From contig NC_083636.1 in NCBI RefSeq assembly GCF_963576545.1, positions 10,209,104 to 10,273,103 of the forward strand: a stretch of DNA of 64,000 nucleotides, given 5' to 3'. This DNA comes from Limanda limanda (Eukaryota; Chordata; Actinopteri; Pleuronectiformes; Pleuronectidae). Of the stretch, positions 1 to 12,427 are shown piece after piece. Below the pieces are notes generated by a model. That model was not told where the DNA came from and ran no database searches. It was given only the letters and a program-made list of their open reading frames with translations. Each line of letters opens with the position of its first letter. Positions within the stretch are counted from its first letter, which is position 1. A program made the position numbers and the translations under genes.

Positions 1-1204
1 ACTTTACTACACTTTGTTAGGGGTGTGTCACAATAGCTGTGGGGTGGATGTATTGTCCCAGATACTGACGAGGTGTTTCAGGGGCTTAGGGATCAGGGTT
101 TTCTGCGGCGGAGAGGAACTCTCATTAGCTCAGACTTTGGGCTTTTCAAATTTGCAGAACTTTTACATACATTATAAACATATATAGCACACTGGAGTAG
201 ATAGAAAGCTGATAGCATCATATCATCATATGCCTCCTATTACATTGCATTTTTGACATTTTCCCGGGGAACAATTGATGGATCTTGATGTAAAGAATCA
301 GGCATAATTAGCAAAATGATATCTGAGTGTTTGTAATTGGTCAGATGTGATGTGACCTTTTCATAGAGTATGACAGAGTGATGTTGCACCTATGAGGCAG
401 CAGCGAGATATAATGATCAGAGTGACATGGGATGGGTGAAAGCATTAAATCCCAAATATGTTATTCTAAATCTCTTTTTGTCCGCTCTCTTTCTCTCCTT
501 CCCTTGATTTCATCCTCCCTCGATTCTTCTCCCTCTCTCTGTGTCAGTCTCTTAAGACCCCCTTACTGCACGCTCAGATTAAATGCTCCACACTCGGTAT
601 AAAATCCATTAACTCAACATGCCGATACACAACCGTCACCCAGATGGGGGCAGCGTGTGTGTTGTGTGGGCCTCACACTGAGGCGGAGGGGAGATGCAAT
701 CAAATAGAGACATGCAGAACAAAACGGGCGGTGGGTGGGAGGGAGGAGGGGAAGGAGAGGATGGAGGGAGTAGGCAGGGAGGTAAACTAAATGTGACATC
801 TCATATTTGACTTTTCACTTCCCATTTAGCTGACACGTCCAAGATAAGTGGAGGAAAGATTACTGCTCTCATTCCGTTAGACAAAGGGCCGTGTGTGTGT
901 GTGAGCGTGTTGGTTGTTTCAGGCATGTCAATTTTACAGTCTACGCCCAGTAGCTCATCCTCGTATATGACTGATGATAAATAAGCAGGTCAGAGTTCAG
1001 TGTATGTGTGAGTGAGAATACAATAGTGTTTCATTTCATTATCACATCCAGGCAGTTTCATTGATGTAAAGTTGACCTTTTTTTGTTATGCAGTGTTATG
1101 CATTCCTCTTCTTTTTTTTCTTTTTTTACAGTTAATACACTTGTAACTCATTTCCGTGGTTCAGTCAACATTCCCTTTGGTAATAATAACGTCGCAATCA
1201 CGTA
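1..1204. other. Non-coding stretch, no gene seen
   Basis: I see no gene here. It is ordinary AT-leaning sequence with a pyrimidine-rich patch near 475-545, a short TG run near 892-902 and a T-rich patch near 1078-1130. The only open frame above 60 codons (minus strand, 614-799) is low-complexity, proline/leucine-rich and matches nothing I know. Confidence 0.6.
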
Positions 1205-1345
1205 GTTGGTCAATGTCAATGTCAATTTTATTTTTATATCACATTTAAAACAACTTGGTTGACCAACGTGCTTTACACGTAATACAAATAAAATACTAAT
1301 AAAATACAATTATTAATGTAAAAATAAAAATATATAAAAATACAC
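1205..1345 (+). repeat. Fish interspersed-repeat tail fragment
   Basis: The stretch runs from 'caattttatttttatatcac' through a 'gtgctttacac' motif into an A-rich tail of AATAAAA-like units. This 'tttatatagcac...gtgctttaca' layout is typical of a very common teleost repeat. Similar fragments occur at 22190-22450 and 48985-49125. The assignment to a named family is uncertain; class inferred from resemblance only. Confidence 0.5.
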
Positions 1346-1394
1346 GCACTTGAACAATCATGACGAAATCATTGAGAAAAAATGATTTGTGCAA

Positions 1395-1495
1395 CATCAC
1401 TTTTTAGTTTGGTCCATGTCCCATATGCTAACATGGAGGAGGTAGGGTTTATCACCTATACTGCAGCCAGCCACCAGTTTGGGACAGTCTGTATT
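1395..1495 (+). mobile_element. MITE family A, internal fragment
   Basis: This matches the 3' half of the family A element seen complete at 12025-12427. The shared string runs from 'tttagtttg' through 'taacatggagg' to 'actgcagccagccaccag'. Both termini are missing. It is one of five copies in the window. Confidence 0.65.
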
Positions 1496-1957
<462 letters not shown>

Positions 1958-2096
1958 ACAGAGACGTGTGCCCACTGAAGCAAACAACAGAGGCAGCAGT
2001 AATCTTCCTCTCCAATTACACACCGAGAACACCTCTGCTGTGTATGCGTGTGTACACAATCGCACATTTTTGTAACCTTTATGTGTGACTGTTTGA

Positions 2097-2124
2097 CTGT
2101 GTGTGTGTGTGTGTGTGTGTGTGT
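2097..2124 (+). repeat. (TG)n microsatellite, about 14 units
   Basis: Pure TG run 140 bases after the larger array, followed by a looser TG-rich patch at 2205-2250. Confidence 0.95.
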
Positions 2125-2328
2125 ATCCCCCACAAGGCCCTGGGGTTACAGGCAGCTTGGTGACAGTGCAGATGGGATAACATATGACATGTGAGTGACT
2201 GAGGGAGTGTGTGCACGTGCGTGTGTGTGTGAGTGTTTGTGTGTGTGCATCTCGGTCCATCTGGGCTCCCCCCGATCATCCAGGGCTCCCTCTGCTCTCT
2301 GTGGGCCACTGGGGAGCCGGCGGGACCA

Positions 2329-2842
<514 letters not shown>

Positions 2843-3120
2843 ACTTAGTCTCAGGAGGTAGAGCAGGTCGTTTACTAACCAGAGGGTCGGTGGTTCGATC
2901 CCTTGCTCCTTCATTCCATTTTCCGAAGTGCCCCTAGCCAAGACACAAACCCCAAATTAGCCCTGATGGCACAACTCACCGTGTGAGTGCTGTGTGATGC
3001 ACGTAGATGCACTGTATGAATGTGTGTGTAAATGGGTGAATGGTAAAACTGTACTGTAAAGCGCTTTGAGTGGCCATAAAGACTAGATAAGTGCTATATA
3101 AATACCATCATTCACCATTT
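2843..3120 (+). mobile_element. tRNA-derived SINE, near full length
   Basis: The head is tRNA-like: a box A-like block near 2846-2864 ('ctcaggaggtagagcagg') and a box B, GGTTCGATCC, at 2892-2901, spaced as in a Pol III internal promoter. The body has 'gccaagacacaaaccccaaa', a motif of common fish tRNA SINEs. The tail has 'gcgctttgagtggccataaa' and 'gtgctatataaatacc'. A shorter, more decayed copy lies at 9583-9712. It is a retroposon and not a functional tRNA: it has no acceptor stem. No clear target-site duplication was found. Confidence 0.85.
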
Positions 3121-4606
3121 CCTAACACTGTCATCCAGCAGACTGTATATCCTCACTCTAAAGGACAGGAAGTGAGTTTGCTTTTAGCACTTTTTCAAAT
3201 GTGATGAGTTGAGCTGTATATACTGCACCTTTTTTGAAGTTTAATTGGGCCATTTTTTTGTGTTAAATCCAAGTTTTTATTTAGCTGGCATTGGCATTGT
3301 GCTGCTACGCCAATGGCATTGGGATTGTACTGCCACAAAGGCAAGACACTGAATGTAAAGGACACTGTGTGTGTTTGACATTGTGCATTGTCTCCCCATG
3401 AGACTTGTCACGCTGTCTTGTTCATGGGATCCAGGTCCATGGCTATTTAATGTGGCTGGCCTTGGCCGCGCGGCGTTGAGGGGAAAGGCTGCAGGATTTG
3501 GACCGGCGGAGGCATCGGGAGGGATGGTGTGTGTAGTCGGGATGAGAGGGAGACAGCAGGGGAGCTGGGCGGTCGGTTTGTTCCTGTTCCATCCGCGGGC
3601 TGGAGGCCAGAGCCTGGACAGAAAGAAGGAGAGACGATGGAGGGGAAAGGGAATAATGGAGAGCAAGGGAGCAGGAGTCAGAAGACGGGGTGTTAGAAGG
3701 GGAAAGAGACAGCGAGACAGGCGGAGGGTGAAGACGGAGACATGAGGATGTTACGGAAAAAAAAAGATGCGGATGAAGAGAGAGGGTGAGATAGGTAGAA
3801 AAAATATGTCAGTAGAACAACTCCCGCAGCAGGGGGGGGGGCATTCTTGTCCGGTCAGACAAACACTGAGATGCTAAAGAGAACATAACGACACCTGACA
3901 AGTGCAATTCATAATTAAAGCAGGGGCTGATGGTCATGCAGCTCTCACGTGACAATAACTGAGCTCAGCCTCCCTGGACCAGCCCATTGCCCCTCCGCTC
4001 CCTGTCCTCTTTAGTCACAATTTGTCATCTTTTCACCCTCTTCTCTTATCACTCTCTTCTGCCGTCGTCGCCCCCTCCCCCCTCCCTCCCTGTCTGTGTA
4101 ATTTTGGCACTTACCTACGTACCACGCCCCTGCCCCCAAAAACCCTGCCCTCTGTTCGCTTCGTCCATCTTTCCACCCGTCTCCCCTCCATCACTCCTGC
4201 TCTCTCACCCCTCCCGTCGACCCTGGGTGGCTCGCGCAAAAAACTGCAGCCGTCATTATCAGGTGTTGACGAGTTGCCCTACTTGATATTCATGGGTGAG
4301 ATTATTTGGAAGTGTGAGTCGGGGGTGGGTGGGGGGGACTACAGGAGAGGGAGGTGATGGAACGGGTGTGTGTGTGTGTGTGTGTGTGTGCTGGTTAGGA
4401 ATGGGGGTTGGAGGGTGTACAGGGTGTACATGAGAGCATCATTACCATATCAAAGACATGCTAGGCTTTTCTGTCCTAATGGTAATTACACTGCCCACAA
4501 TTGGCGCTCACTGCTTCGGATCACAACAACAAGGGAGAAAAAAATTCAAAAAAAATGGATGGAGGGATGAGGAGGAGGAGGGGTATTAAAGGGAAGTGGA
4601 AGGGGG
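3121..4606. other. Mixed unique sequence with purine-rich and TG patches
   Basis: Positions 3590-3800 are strongly purine-rich on the plus strand and end near a G run at 3831-3840. Positions 4060-4210 are pyrimidine-rich. A short (TG)n lies at 4367-4390. The 124-codon plus frame at 3371-3745 has an Arg/Lys-rich end created by the purine tract and matches no family I know. No gene is supported. Confidence 0.55.
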
Positions 4607-4702
4607 GTTACAATTGGCTGGGGCTTTCAGGTTATGTTAATACCGCTCATCTATTTAATTAGTGGCTGGCATTGGGCTTTGTTTACATCTGACGTTGCCC
4701 TT
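4607..4702. promoter_or_regulatory. Possible conserved non-coding element
   Basis: This is a non-repetitive block with 'caattggctgggg', a TTAATTAG homeodomain-type site near 4655 and 'tgtttacatc', a forkhead-like site. Such density of developmental factor motifs in unique AT-rich sequence is typical of enhancers near developmental genes. No conservation data are available, so this is inference. Confidence 0.3.
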
Positions 4703-5483
4703 CTAGGAAAGACGGAGAGAGAGAGAGAGAAAACGGTGAGTGGGGAATGAACGAGAATCAGGAAACGAGAAACAAGGGAGAAGGAGGTTAGCGGAGAGGT
4801 TGGTTGGTGGGATGGCTGGAGTGAGGTGTGACTGCGCCTCTTCAAGCCGTAATGAGGTCTGTTGTGCACTGGCTCCTCCTCCCTCGGCCGTCTCAGGAGC
4901 CAGGCCGGTCGACCGTGGGGAATCCAGCTCCGGCTGCAGCCAGGAACAAGGACGGCCTGTCTGCCTGCTTCGTTCTCCGACTGGCTGATTGGCTGACTCC
5001 TATACCCGACTCTCTGCCAACGTGACGAACAGAGTAGATGAGAGTGAAACTCGCTCTTTATCATGATAGCTGAGGAGATGATGTGACACATTTGGTCACA
5101 TGATGAACCATCAAATCGCGTATAAGGGCACTTTAAGTATTTATCTCCTGTTCTGAATGGTCGCTCTCCAAAAAGGGACATTCTGACGTCAATGAGAGAC
5201 ATGCTGAATCAGGCCCTTTCAAATAGTCTCCTTGAAGACGTGCACAAAAACTAATGGATGTACCTTTGTGTCGAGGAAAAGCTTTAAAGTGAAGTACAGA
5301 CCCCAACTTTCACATCAATGCTTAAAGCGGGAAAAACTGTTGAGTTATCTGTTTGAGAAAGTTTCAAGAGTTAATAGAAGCAGCTCCTGGTTCATTTATT
5401 TTTGCCGTCATATTCAGACACTGTTGCATAGTTTGCTAAAAACTTTATTTAAGGACTCTGATTGGTTTAAATGGGTACCAGAG
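4703..5483. other. Unique stretch, no gene
   Basis: A 183-codon minus frame spans 4651-5202, but its composition is Ser/Pro/Arg-rich and it crosses a GA patch near 4712-4730. I recognise no domain. No other element is seen. Confidence 0.5.
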
Positions 5484-5826
5484 CCATTTTCAGACATGCA
5501 CTCCAGAAAAAAGGTTCGTACTTTCTCCGGACATCGTTTTTGTCATATGAAGAATGCAGGTTGAGTTAGGCCCGTTCACAACGACAGGAAAAATAACCTG
5601 AGATTTGAATTATTCTTTTTCCTCACTTTTAGCGTTTCAGAAACCTCCTCGACATGCCTACTAGCTGATGGTGAATTCTCTGGATGTAACTCTGCTGTTT
5701 TCTCACATTGGCTCACTTGGACATTATCTGGAGTTTTAACTGGGGGGTTTGTACATTTCCTTTCCCACATGCGGCGCCTCCAGATATCTTCAGGAGAACC
5801 TCCTGAGTTCAGTGCATGTTTGAAAA
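5484..5826. mobile_element. MITE family B, near complete
   Basis: The inverted ends match: the left end reads 'tttcagacatgcact' near 5491 and the right end, reverse-complemented, reads 'tttcaaacatgcactgaact'. The body is rich in 'ctccggac' and 'ctggag' motifs. The length of about 340 bases without a transposase frame fits a non-autonomous DNA element. Other copies: 16784-17285 and a left end at 48837-48985. The exact outer limits and the target duplication are unclear. Confidence 0.6.
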
Positions 5827-6023
5827 ATAGCATATGCGATGATCACCAGATTAAAACATTGATACTGGATATTGCTACAAACCTGGATTGCATTAAAACC
5901 CCTTCCAAAGCCAAAATCAATTAAATTCTAGTAAATCTGCACAAGACCACTATAAAACAGTTAAGATTAAGAAATCTCGGTCTATCCAGCTGAAACATTT
6001 TATGTTTTTGTTGTTAATTTTCA

Positions 6024-7107
6024 ATTGCCGGTAGGGCTGCAACTAACGACTATTCTGATAGTCCATTAGTCACCGATTATTGAAACAATTAATCGACTAA
6101 TCGGATTATGAATGACACAAATTCTCAATTGCTATTATTTAGCAAGCAGCTTTTAAATTTAGCTTGAGGTTGTTCGAGGCATGTGATGACTGAAAATAAA
6201 GACAATAAAGATAGATACTTAATTATAAAAAATGTCTTTTAATAAACTTTGCTGCATATAAGGGTACTGTTGACACAAAAGCAAAGAAAAATCAAGTTTT
6301 TGTCCATTTAAAACCAAGGACAGGCAATAAATAGTGCTAATTAATTTTTTTTATTTAAAATTAAGTTTCCCTTTTTACTGTGAACCAAGAACAGGCAAAG
6401 TGCTGGTACTAAAAATAAATTAAAAATCAAGTATCCATTTTTCGTGTTAACAAAAAAGGACAGGGAAAATAACATTAATAAAAACATCAACAAACGAAAC
6501 TACAGTCTTCTTCTGACTAAATAATTGTGATTAAAATAAGACGTTTGTCAGGCAATAGGATAACATTTCGCTTTTAAACTCGTTAATAAAAAGTTTAAAC
6601 CATATTTTTGTAATGGATGCTAGAATCCTGCGTGCAGGTATAAACGTGTATATATAACATCTGACGGAGGCGAGTCCGCATCGTCTCCGTTACGAAGTCA
6701 CACGTGACTCCTCCTCCTCACATGCGCGTGTCATGCTTCCATGGAGAACAGGTCCTCTGTACAGATACTGCAGGACGTTTTTCTTGGGCTGTTAAGAGTG
6801 AAGTTCTCCGGAACTTTTTACTTCCTGGTGCGCGACTGCGCGCGGCAGCGGACGCCGACATTGGTCCATTGTTTTGTCGCTATTGCACATGCGCGACTTT
6901 CAGAGATAGGAAGGAAGCGAGAAGGCTCACTCCTCAGGTACTACATCAGCACCTCCGGTAAAACAACGTTTAGTTCAACTGCACGGCACGAAAAACACGT
7001 GCTATGACGTCACCAACGAATCATCGACGAGTAAATTCGTCGGCGACTATTTTGGTCATCGATTTTTGTCGACGACGTCGACTAATCGTTGCACCCCTAA
7101 TTGCAGG
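6024..7107. mobile_element. Non-autonomous hAT-type transposon with 8-bp TSD
   Basis: The element proper is 6032-7099 (1068 bases). Its ends are TAGGGCTGCAAC on the left and, read inward on the other strand, TAGGGGTGCAAC on the right (11 of 12 match). It is flanked by attgccgg (6024-6031) and attgcagg (7100-7107), an 8-bp duplication with one mismatch, as expected for hAT elements. Sub-terminal sequence is full of 'atcgactaat' palindromic motifs. The left half is AT-rich with three decayed internal repeats (6285-6480). The right half (6665-7080) is CpG-rich. There is no transposase frame. Confidence 0.85.
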
Positions 7108-8664
7108 TCGGTGATGGGATGCAAAGTGCGGTCTTACATACTGATCTACCACACCAACCCAGTGCTGCACTGACTAATCTATGAGCAGCCTGGCTTGGTT
7201 GCTCCACTCTATTACTATGTGTGTGTTCGTGACTTTGCTTCTTCCAGTCTTAGGCTTGAAGACATGATCTTTGGGCCTTCCTTTTTGCATCCAATTTTCC
7301 TATGCATATGAGACTTTTACGCCTGAATGCACGCGCTTCCGTCAATTGTCTGTAATGTGAATGTTTTGGCTCCCGAATACCTGTGTTTGCATCTGTATCC
7401 ACTTTTTAAAAAGGGGGCTTGTGATGGGTATTGTAATAGAGGCCATTTTACAGCCCTCTTGGAGGAAAGTGAAGTTGGGAATGAGACGGAAATGAGAGGG
7501 AAATGAGGATTGCTGCCTCGGTTAGAGTAAGCCATCATATCTCCTCTGCAGGTAGTTGTTGCAGTTGTTGCAAGTCAGTCAAGTCCTTGGTCATGTGCGA
7601 ATTGTCAAAAACAGAAAATGCGATCAACAGTCTCATTAACCGCAACATTAAGACCAGATACATGTTTAAATGCTGTGGCTGATTGGCGCGTGAGGGTGTG
7701 TTTATGCGTGTTAGTGTGTGGAGACAAGTATGTTCTCAGCACCTGATGTCGAGTGAAACCTGCATAAAAAATTCACCGTGACATTTTCAAAAGGTCCAAA
7801 ACAGTGACGCTTGTTTTTACACCTTTTACTTCAAAGAGGTATATGGGAAAAAAAGGCCTTTGGTTCCAAATGCTTGCCCTTTCCCTCAGCAGCACCGAAT
7901 GCCTGGATATGTGTGTTTTTGCCCATGGTTCTACTTGAAAACCCTGAAAATGTGTCCGTCTTCTTCAAGGACCTCCAAGAGAGTGTCTTTAAAAAACACT
8001 TGTCTCCCAATTGGGGGTGGATGGTGGGTGTTCAAGTCAGCTGAAGAAGACTCTTAACAAGGCTGTGTGATTTTCCTTCCCCCCCCCCCCTAAGATGTTT
8101 GAACAGTGAGGGAGAGTTGAGGAGTGAAAAATGACAAGGGGAAGAAGCTAGAAGAAGGTGTATGAGATAAACTGTGAGGGAAATGTATGGCGGAGGGAAA
8201 TAGGGACTGTGAGAGCGCTCTGGTAAAATACAGTCAGCGGGTCTGCTGAGCGAACGCCATCTCGCTCGTAAACACTGTGAAAAGAGAGGAGCTGCAGTAG
8301 TTCTATTATTGAAATAGGGCAAGAGAGGAGCGACGGATCGCTCTGAAGGAGAGAAAAGAGAGAGAAGAAACAGGGAGAGGAGAGGGAACAGCCCACATGC
8401 TATCACACTGTTTTTAATAACAGTGTAGCGGCGACCCGAGGCCTCCACGTCCACGCAACGGCTGTGCAATGTCTGCTCGGCGTCTGTGCCACACACAAAA
8501 GGCTCCAATCCAAAAGTCAAGCCATTCTGCTCTGTCTGTCAGCTGCAGGCGGCAGAAAGGCAGGAGCCGTCAGGAACCGTCTCCGTCCGTAAAGCGCTGC
8601 TGTGTGCTCCGTGTCGGCCGTGATCATGGTAGATTTGAAATCTATTCTTTAGTTTTCAGATCTT
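7108..8664. other. Unique stretch, no gene
   Basis: Nothing beyond a C run at 8080-8091 and a purine-rich patch around 8105-8400 on the plus strand. The overlapping frames of 77-162 codons here match no family I recognise. Confidence 0.5.
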
Positions 8665-9240
8665 TGCAGGGCTCCAGACTAACTTTTTGTCCTGGTTGCA
8701 AACTGGTGTGTCAAACTTTTTCATTTAGGTGCAGCCCAAAATTTTTCTCAGCGCCTTTTAGCATTGTACCTTTTCTTGATATTTCCCACATGCATTGTTA
8801 ATTTCTTAACTAGGACTGGGTTCGATTTGATTTGTTTTCGAACATCGATTCAGTTCAGGATATTTTATTGTACAATACCAATTTTGCCTGCATATGAAAT
8901 ACATTCTCAGAGAACTGAAGCTGTAAACTGAACAGGGAAACCTCTTACTCAGTGCAGTATTAAAAATATGAAGGTAGACCTATAATAATACATTTTGTTG
9001 GATGATATTTTGCTCCAGAAATTACTGTGATAAATCATATTATTGTCTTCACTGTGAAACCTTTTTAAACCACTGGTATAATGATAATATTATAGCAAGT
9101 CACCCTTTCAAACAGCAACTTAATCATAAAGAACATTCAGTCTGACTTTAGAACTGGAATATTATTAAAATATCCTAAACAAACATAAACCCCTGATAAC
9201 AAAACAATAAAAAAAAAAAAATTGCTCTTGAATAAATATT
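8665..9240. repeat. Degraded interspersed repeat, probably DNA transposon
   Basis: The start, 'gggctccagactaacttttt', and later stretches such as 'gcaagtcaccctttcaaaca' resemble repeats that recur across teleost genomes. Around 8810 a second module begins, 'aggactgggttcgattt', typical of a transposon end. No clean inverted-repeat pair was found, so class and limits are uncertain. It ends near an A run at 9210. Confidence 0.4.
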
Positions 9241-9582
9241 GGCCATTTGGCACAGGATATATGTCGCCAGCACAGTTAACAGGATGGTTTTGAATTAGAT
9301 GAGTTTTTAGGTTTCTGTTGTAGTATTCCAGCGTTTCATTGAGGATGTGGGTGTGTGTGTGTGTATGTGTGTGCTTGTCTGTGTGTGTGTGTGTGAGTGT
9401 GAGTATGCTCAGAAGTGCACACTAAATGTTGGACTTTTTGAAATACATTTCTCATAAACTCTGGAGCGAATCAGACAATCAATTTATACATTGGTAAATT
9501 AAAACTAATTTTAACTAAATGTTCCAACTGTCGGTATTGAAATATATTATAAAACAAAAACTTTACTTACTACGGCGGCTGT

Positions 9583-9712
9583 TGATCAGGAGGTAGAGCG
9601 GGTCGCCCACTAACCAGAAGCTCGGCAGTTTGATGTGTGACAGAGAAAGTGCTGCACATAGAAGCACTGTATGGATGTGTGTGTGAATGGGTGGATGGCA
9701 CAAATGCAAAAT
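9583..9712 (+). mobile_element. tRNA-derived SINE, eroded and truncated copy
   Basis: 'tcaggaggtagagcgggtcg' and 'cactaaccag' match the head of the SINE at 2843-3120, and 'gcactgtatggatgtgtgtg' followed by 'aatgggtggatgg' matches its 3' part. Box B has decayed to 'cagtttgat', and the middle (the 'aagacacaaacccc' segment) is deleted. It is in the same orientation as the first copy and appears older. Confidence 0.75.
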
Positions 9713-10189
9713 CTCAATATAAACACCATTTACTTAAATGTTTTAACGAGTTATTTTGAGTTACCGAACAGGTTTTCACCACAAATTACTGTGTTAATTG
9801 CTTTAAAAACACTGATATAATATCATCTCCATCATGTCAAACAGGAAAATTGTCTGAGCTGAAAACAAACATTCTCTTTTCAGCCTGAACGGCCCATTCT
9901 TCGTCTGGTTCTAAGGAGAAGAACAAGCTCACAGTTCATGACTTATTGAATTGAGTGTTGTTTTTTCTCCCAGTGTGAACCACATGCCTCTCTGATGACT
10001 GGAGTAAGGTCCAGTAGGAGGCGTACTCAGCGCAAGCAGCTCAGTCCCGTCCTCCTCCTCCCTCCCACCCTCTGGAAGTCTCTCCCTCCGCTTCTTCCCC
10101 TCACTTCTTCCTCCTCTCCTCACAGTGTATCAAGTGCATCATCCTCTCACACCTCGCTTTGCCCTTGAGAACAACGCCCGACTCACTCG

Positions 10190-10191
<2 letters not shown>
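9713..10191. other. Unique stretch, no gene
   Basis: AT-rich to about 9960, then pyrimidine-rich with CCTCC patches to 10140. No supported feature. Confidence 0.5.
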
Positions 10192-10229
<38 letters not shown>

Positions 10230-10245
10230 CACACTCACAAACACA
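10192..10245 (+). repeat. (CA)n microsatellite, imperfect end
   Basis: A pure CA run to about 10221 is followed by 'ctcacactcacactcac', a hexanucleotide variant of the same repeat. Confidence 0.9.
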
Positions 10246-10339
10246 CACCGCACATGCACGGCATCACCTCGTAAAGGAGATAAGGAGCTCGCGACACCAA
10301 AGGGTCCGGCTTCTGTCACCCTGCTACCTCCCCTGGACC

Positions 10340-10570
10340 ACATGGCCTCGGGGGCAGAGAGGAGCGAGAGAACGCAGAGGGGAGGGGGTGGGAACAAGAG
10401 TAGGAGGGGAGAGAACGAGAGCTCAGGAGCAGAGAAGAAGGAGAAGAAAAAGTGATAAAGATGCAGAAGACTGAGGAGATGAAAGAGGAAGAGAGACAGA
10501 TGGGGCCAGAGAGAGGGAGAGAAAAAGGCAGAGAGAGAGGGAGTGGGAGCTTAGAAAAAAAGGAGAAGCA
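10340..10570 (+). repeat. Purine-rich tract
   Basis: The plus strand is dominated by GAGA, GGA and GAAGA words across about 230 bases. It explains the Lys/Glu-rich frames here. No regular period was found. Confidence 0.6.
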
Positions 10571-12024
10571 GCGAACGAGCGGCAGCCGTGCCAGCCAAGG
10601 GACTGTTGTTTTCGCTGCATGTTGTCGGTTGGCGTACCACCAGTTAGCATGAGGCAGATGCAACCGGGAGCACTTGGTAATTATCGCGGTGAACCTCCCT
10701 CAGAGCACATGTGCTTTCCACTCGCTAATCTTCACTGAGATTCAACGTGGCCAGTCTGGTAGTCAACGCTTTCTGCTGTTCAAACCAAAGACGAATCAAG
10801 GAGGAGAGCAGCGGCACAAAGAGTTTTCCCCAAATCAAGGCCTCGCTGAACGTGAAGCACAGACACACATTTCTTGCGGCAACTTCTGCCTCCTTTCTTT
10901 TATCTGTTTGCGATCAACATCTCGCCGAGCATCCGACTCTTCGTGCGACCTCTTATCGGGTGCGGCTCACGCAATCCGATTCAACAGGTGTTTTTGGATG
11001 CCACTGTCGGGGGGGTGGGGGCTCCTGCACACTCCTGATAAGCCTCCACGCTCACGAGTCGCCCGCTCGCCGATCGAATCTGCACATACCTGCAAACGTA
11101 CGCTCCAGCCAAGTGACAGAAGTGTTCCCTCGACAACTGGCACAGATAAGTTATCTCCATCAGCTGGGCCTCGTGCACTTTGAACAGAGTGTTCAGATGA
11201 ACATTTGGACTCACTTTACATAAACTGCCCTCACAGTCACATCGGTCAACCCGCCCCTAACGGGCTTAACGGGCAATTTGAGATTGAACCGAACTTTGTG
11301 GGACGCTCGTGGGTTCATTATCAGATTACCGCTCACAAAAGTCTGAACTAATGTTGCCTAGTACCGGATGAACATGTGAAATTACACGCTGTGAGGTTTT
11401 CACAGTTTATGGATTCAAGATGCATAAAGAGGCACATGACAGGATATAAGTACAACGTCGTCAAAAAAGCCAAAAGGCATTTTAGAGGTTTGGAATGCAA
11501 TTTTTCTTGGTCAAGGCTGCTGCAGGACACATGATGCGGCGCGCCTCTCTCCACCATCACATGTCCTTGTATCTGTGCAGCACACAATCCCTATTCACAA
11601 AATAACAACCCACAAAAAATGAATCATGACAAATAAACAGGGAGAAAGTTGAGAAAAAGTACAGCTGGGTGACCAGACACCTCATTACAATAATGTGTCA
11701 CCTAGCATTCAACCAGCTGGATCAGCTCAGTCATCAAATGAATGGGACTGTTTTAGATATTTTATTAACGGCTTGATTATGAAGGAACACCTGCTGATCC
11801 CCATCTGATGGGTTTCATGGCTGATCCTCTGTTACCCCCTTTTCTTTTCAGCTTCTTTTCTAGCTTCAGTTTTGCCCCCGAGCTGATTATGTCTCGCCAC
11901 ATGCAGAAGGTTTCTGAACGGCTGCTGTGCTGCATAAGCTCATATTACTTCTGAGACCTTTAAATACCTGATCCTGACCATTTTCATCCAGGGCTGTGTC
12001 CTGATTGGATAATTGGTAACATGT
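10571..12024. other. Unique stretch with two overlapping open frames, no gene supported
   Basis: Plus-strand frames of 169 (10674-11183) and 158 codons (10747-11223) overlap in different phases. The local sequence is richer in CpG than its surroundings, which lowers stop-codon frequency. Neither product resembles a protein I recognise. An unannotated exon or promoter cannot be excluded. From 11230 to 12024 nothing is seen. Confidence 0.4.
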
Positions 12025-12427
12025 AAGCTGTATATAAAGATGGACCACTTGTCTCCACCACCTTCCACTATCCAGAAATTAAGCCCAAAAATAATTTGGT
12101 AAACGCTGCCATCTTGCATCAATGTCATCATTTGTCATCACACTCGACCAATCACGGGTCAGTCTCAACTGTCAATCATAACGTTTCTTCCCATTTTTAT
12201 GGCATCGAATAACTGGACAAAAGACACACATTGACAAACATGTGATAAGAACGACATAAAAAAATCTGTTGATGTGTACTTTGACTTTTTAGTTTGTCCA
12301 ATGTCACATTTGTTAACATGGAGGCAGAGTTTATAAACTACACTGCGGCCAGCCACCAGGGGTGATCAAGAAGGTTGGGCTTTCATTTTTGGGATCCATT
12401 GTGATGTTCATCTTTATATAGTCTATT
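12025..12427 (+). mobile_element. MITE family A, complete copy
   Basis: The left end 'gctgtatataaagatggac' is mirrored by the right end, 'ttcatctttatatagtct' (reverse complement agactatataaagatgaa). The body contains 'ccaatcacgggtcagtctca', 'taacatggaggcagagttta' and 'actgcggccagccaccagg'. About 400 bases with no frame: a non-autonomous inverted-repeat DNA element. Further copies: 1395-1495, 17625-17817 (minus), 24681-25135 and 61025-61135. The superfamily cannot be told without a clear target duplication. Confidence 0.75.

Noticed and set aside
2843..2920. A tRNA gene
   Set aside because: Box A/B-like sequences are present but no acceptor stem or anticodon arm pairing; body and tail are those of a SINE.
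4651..5202. 183-codon minus frame
   Set aside because: Overlaps an enhancer-like block and a GA patch; composition not protein-like, no family resemblance.
10674..11223. Two overlapping plus frames of 169 and 158 codons
   Set aside because: Overlap in different phases in locally GC-richer sequence; neither recognised. Could be revisited with RNA data.
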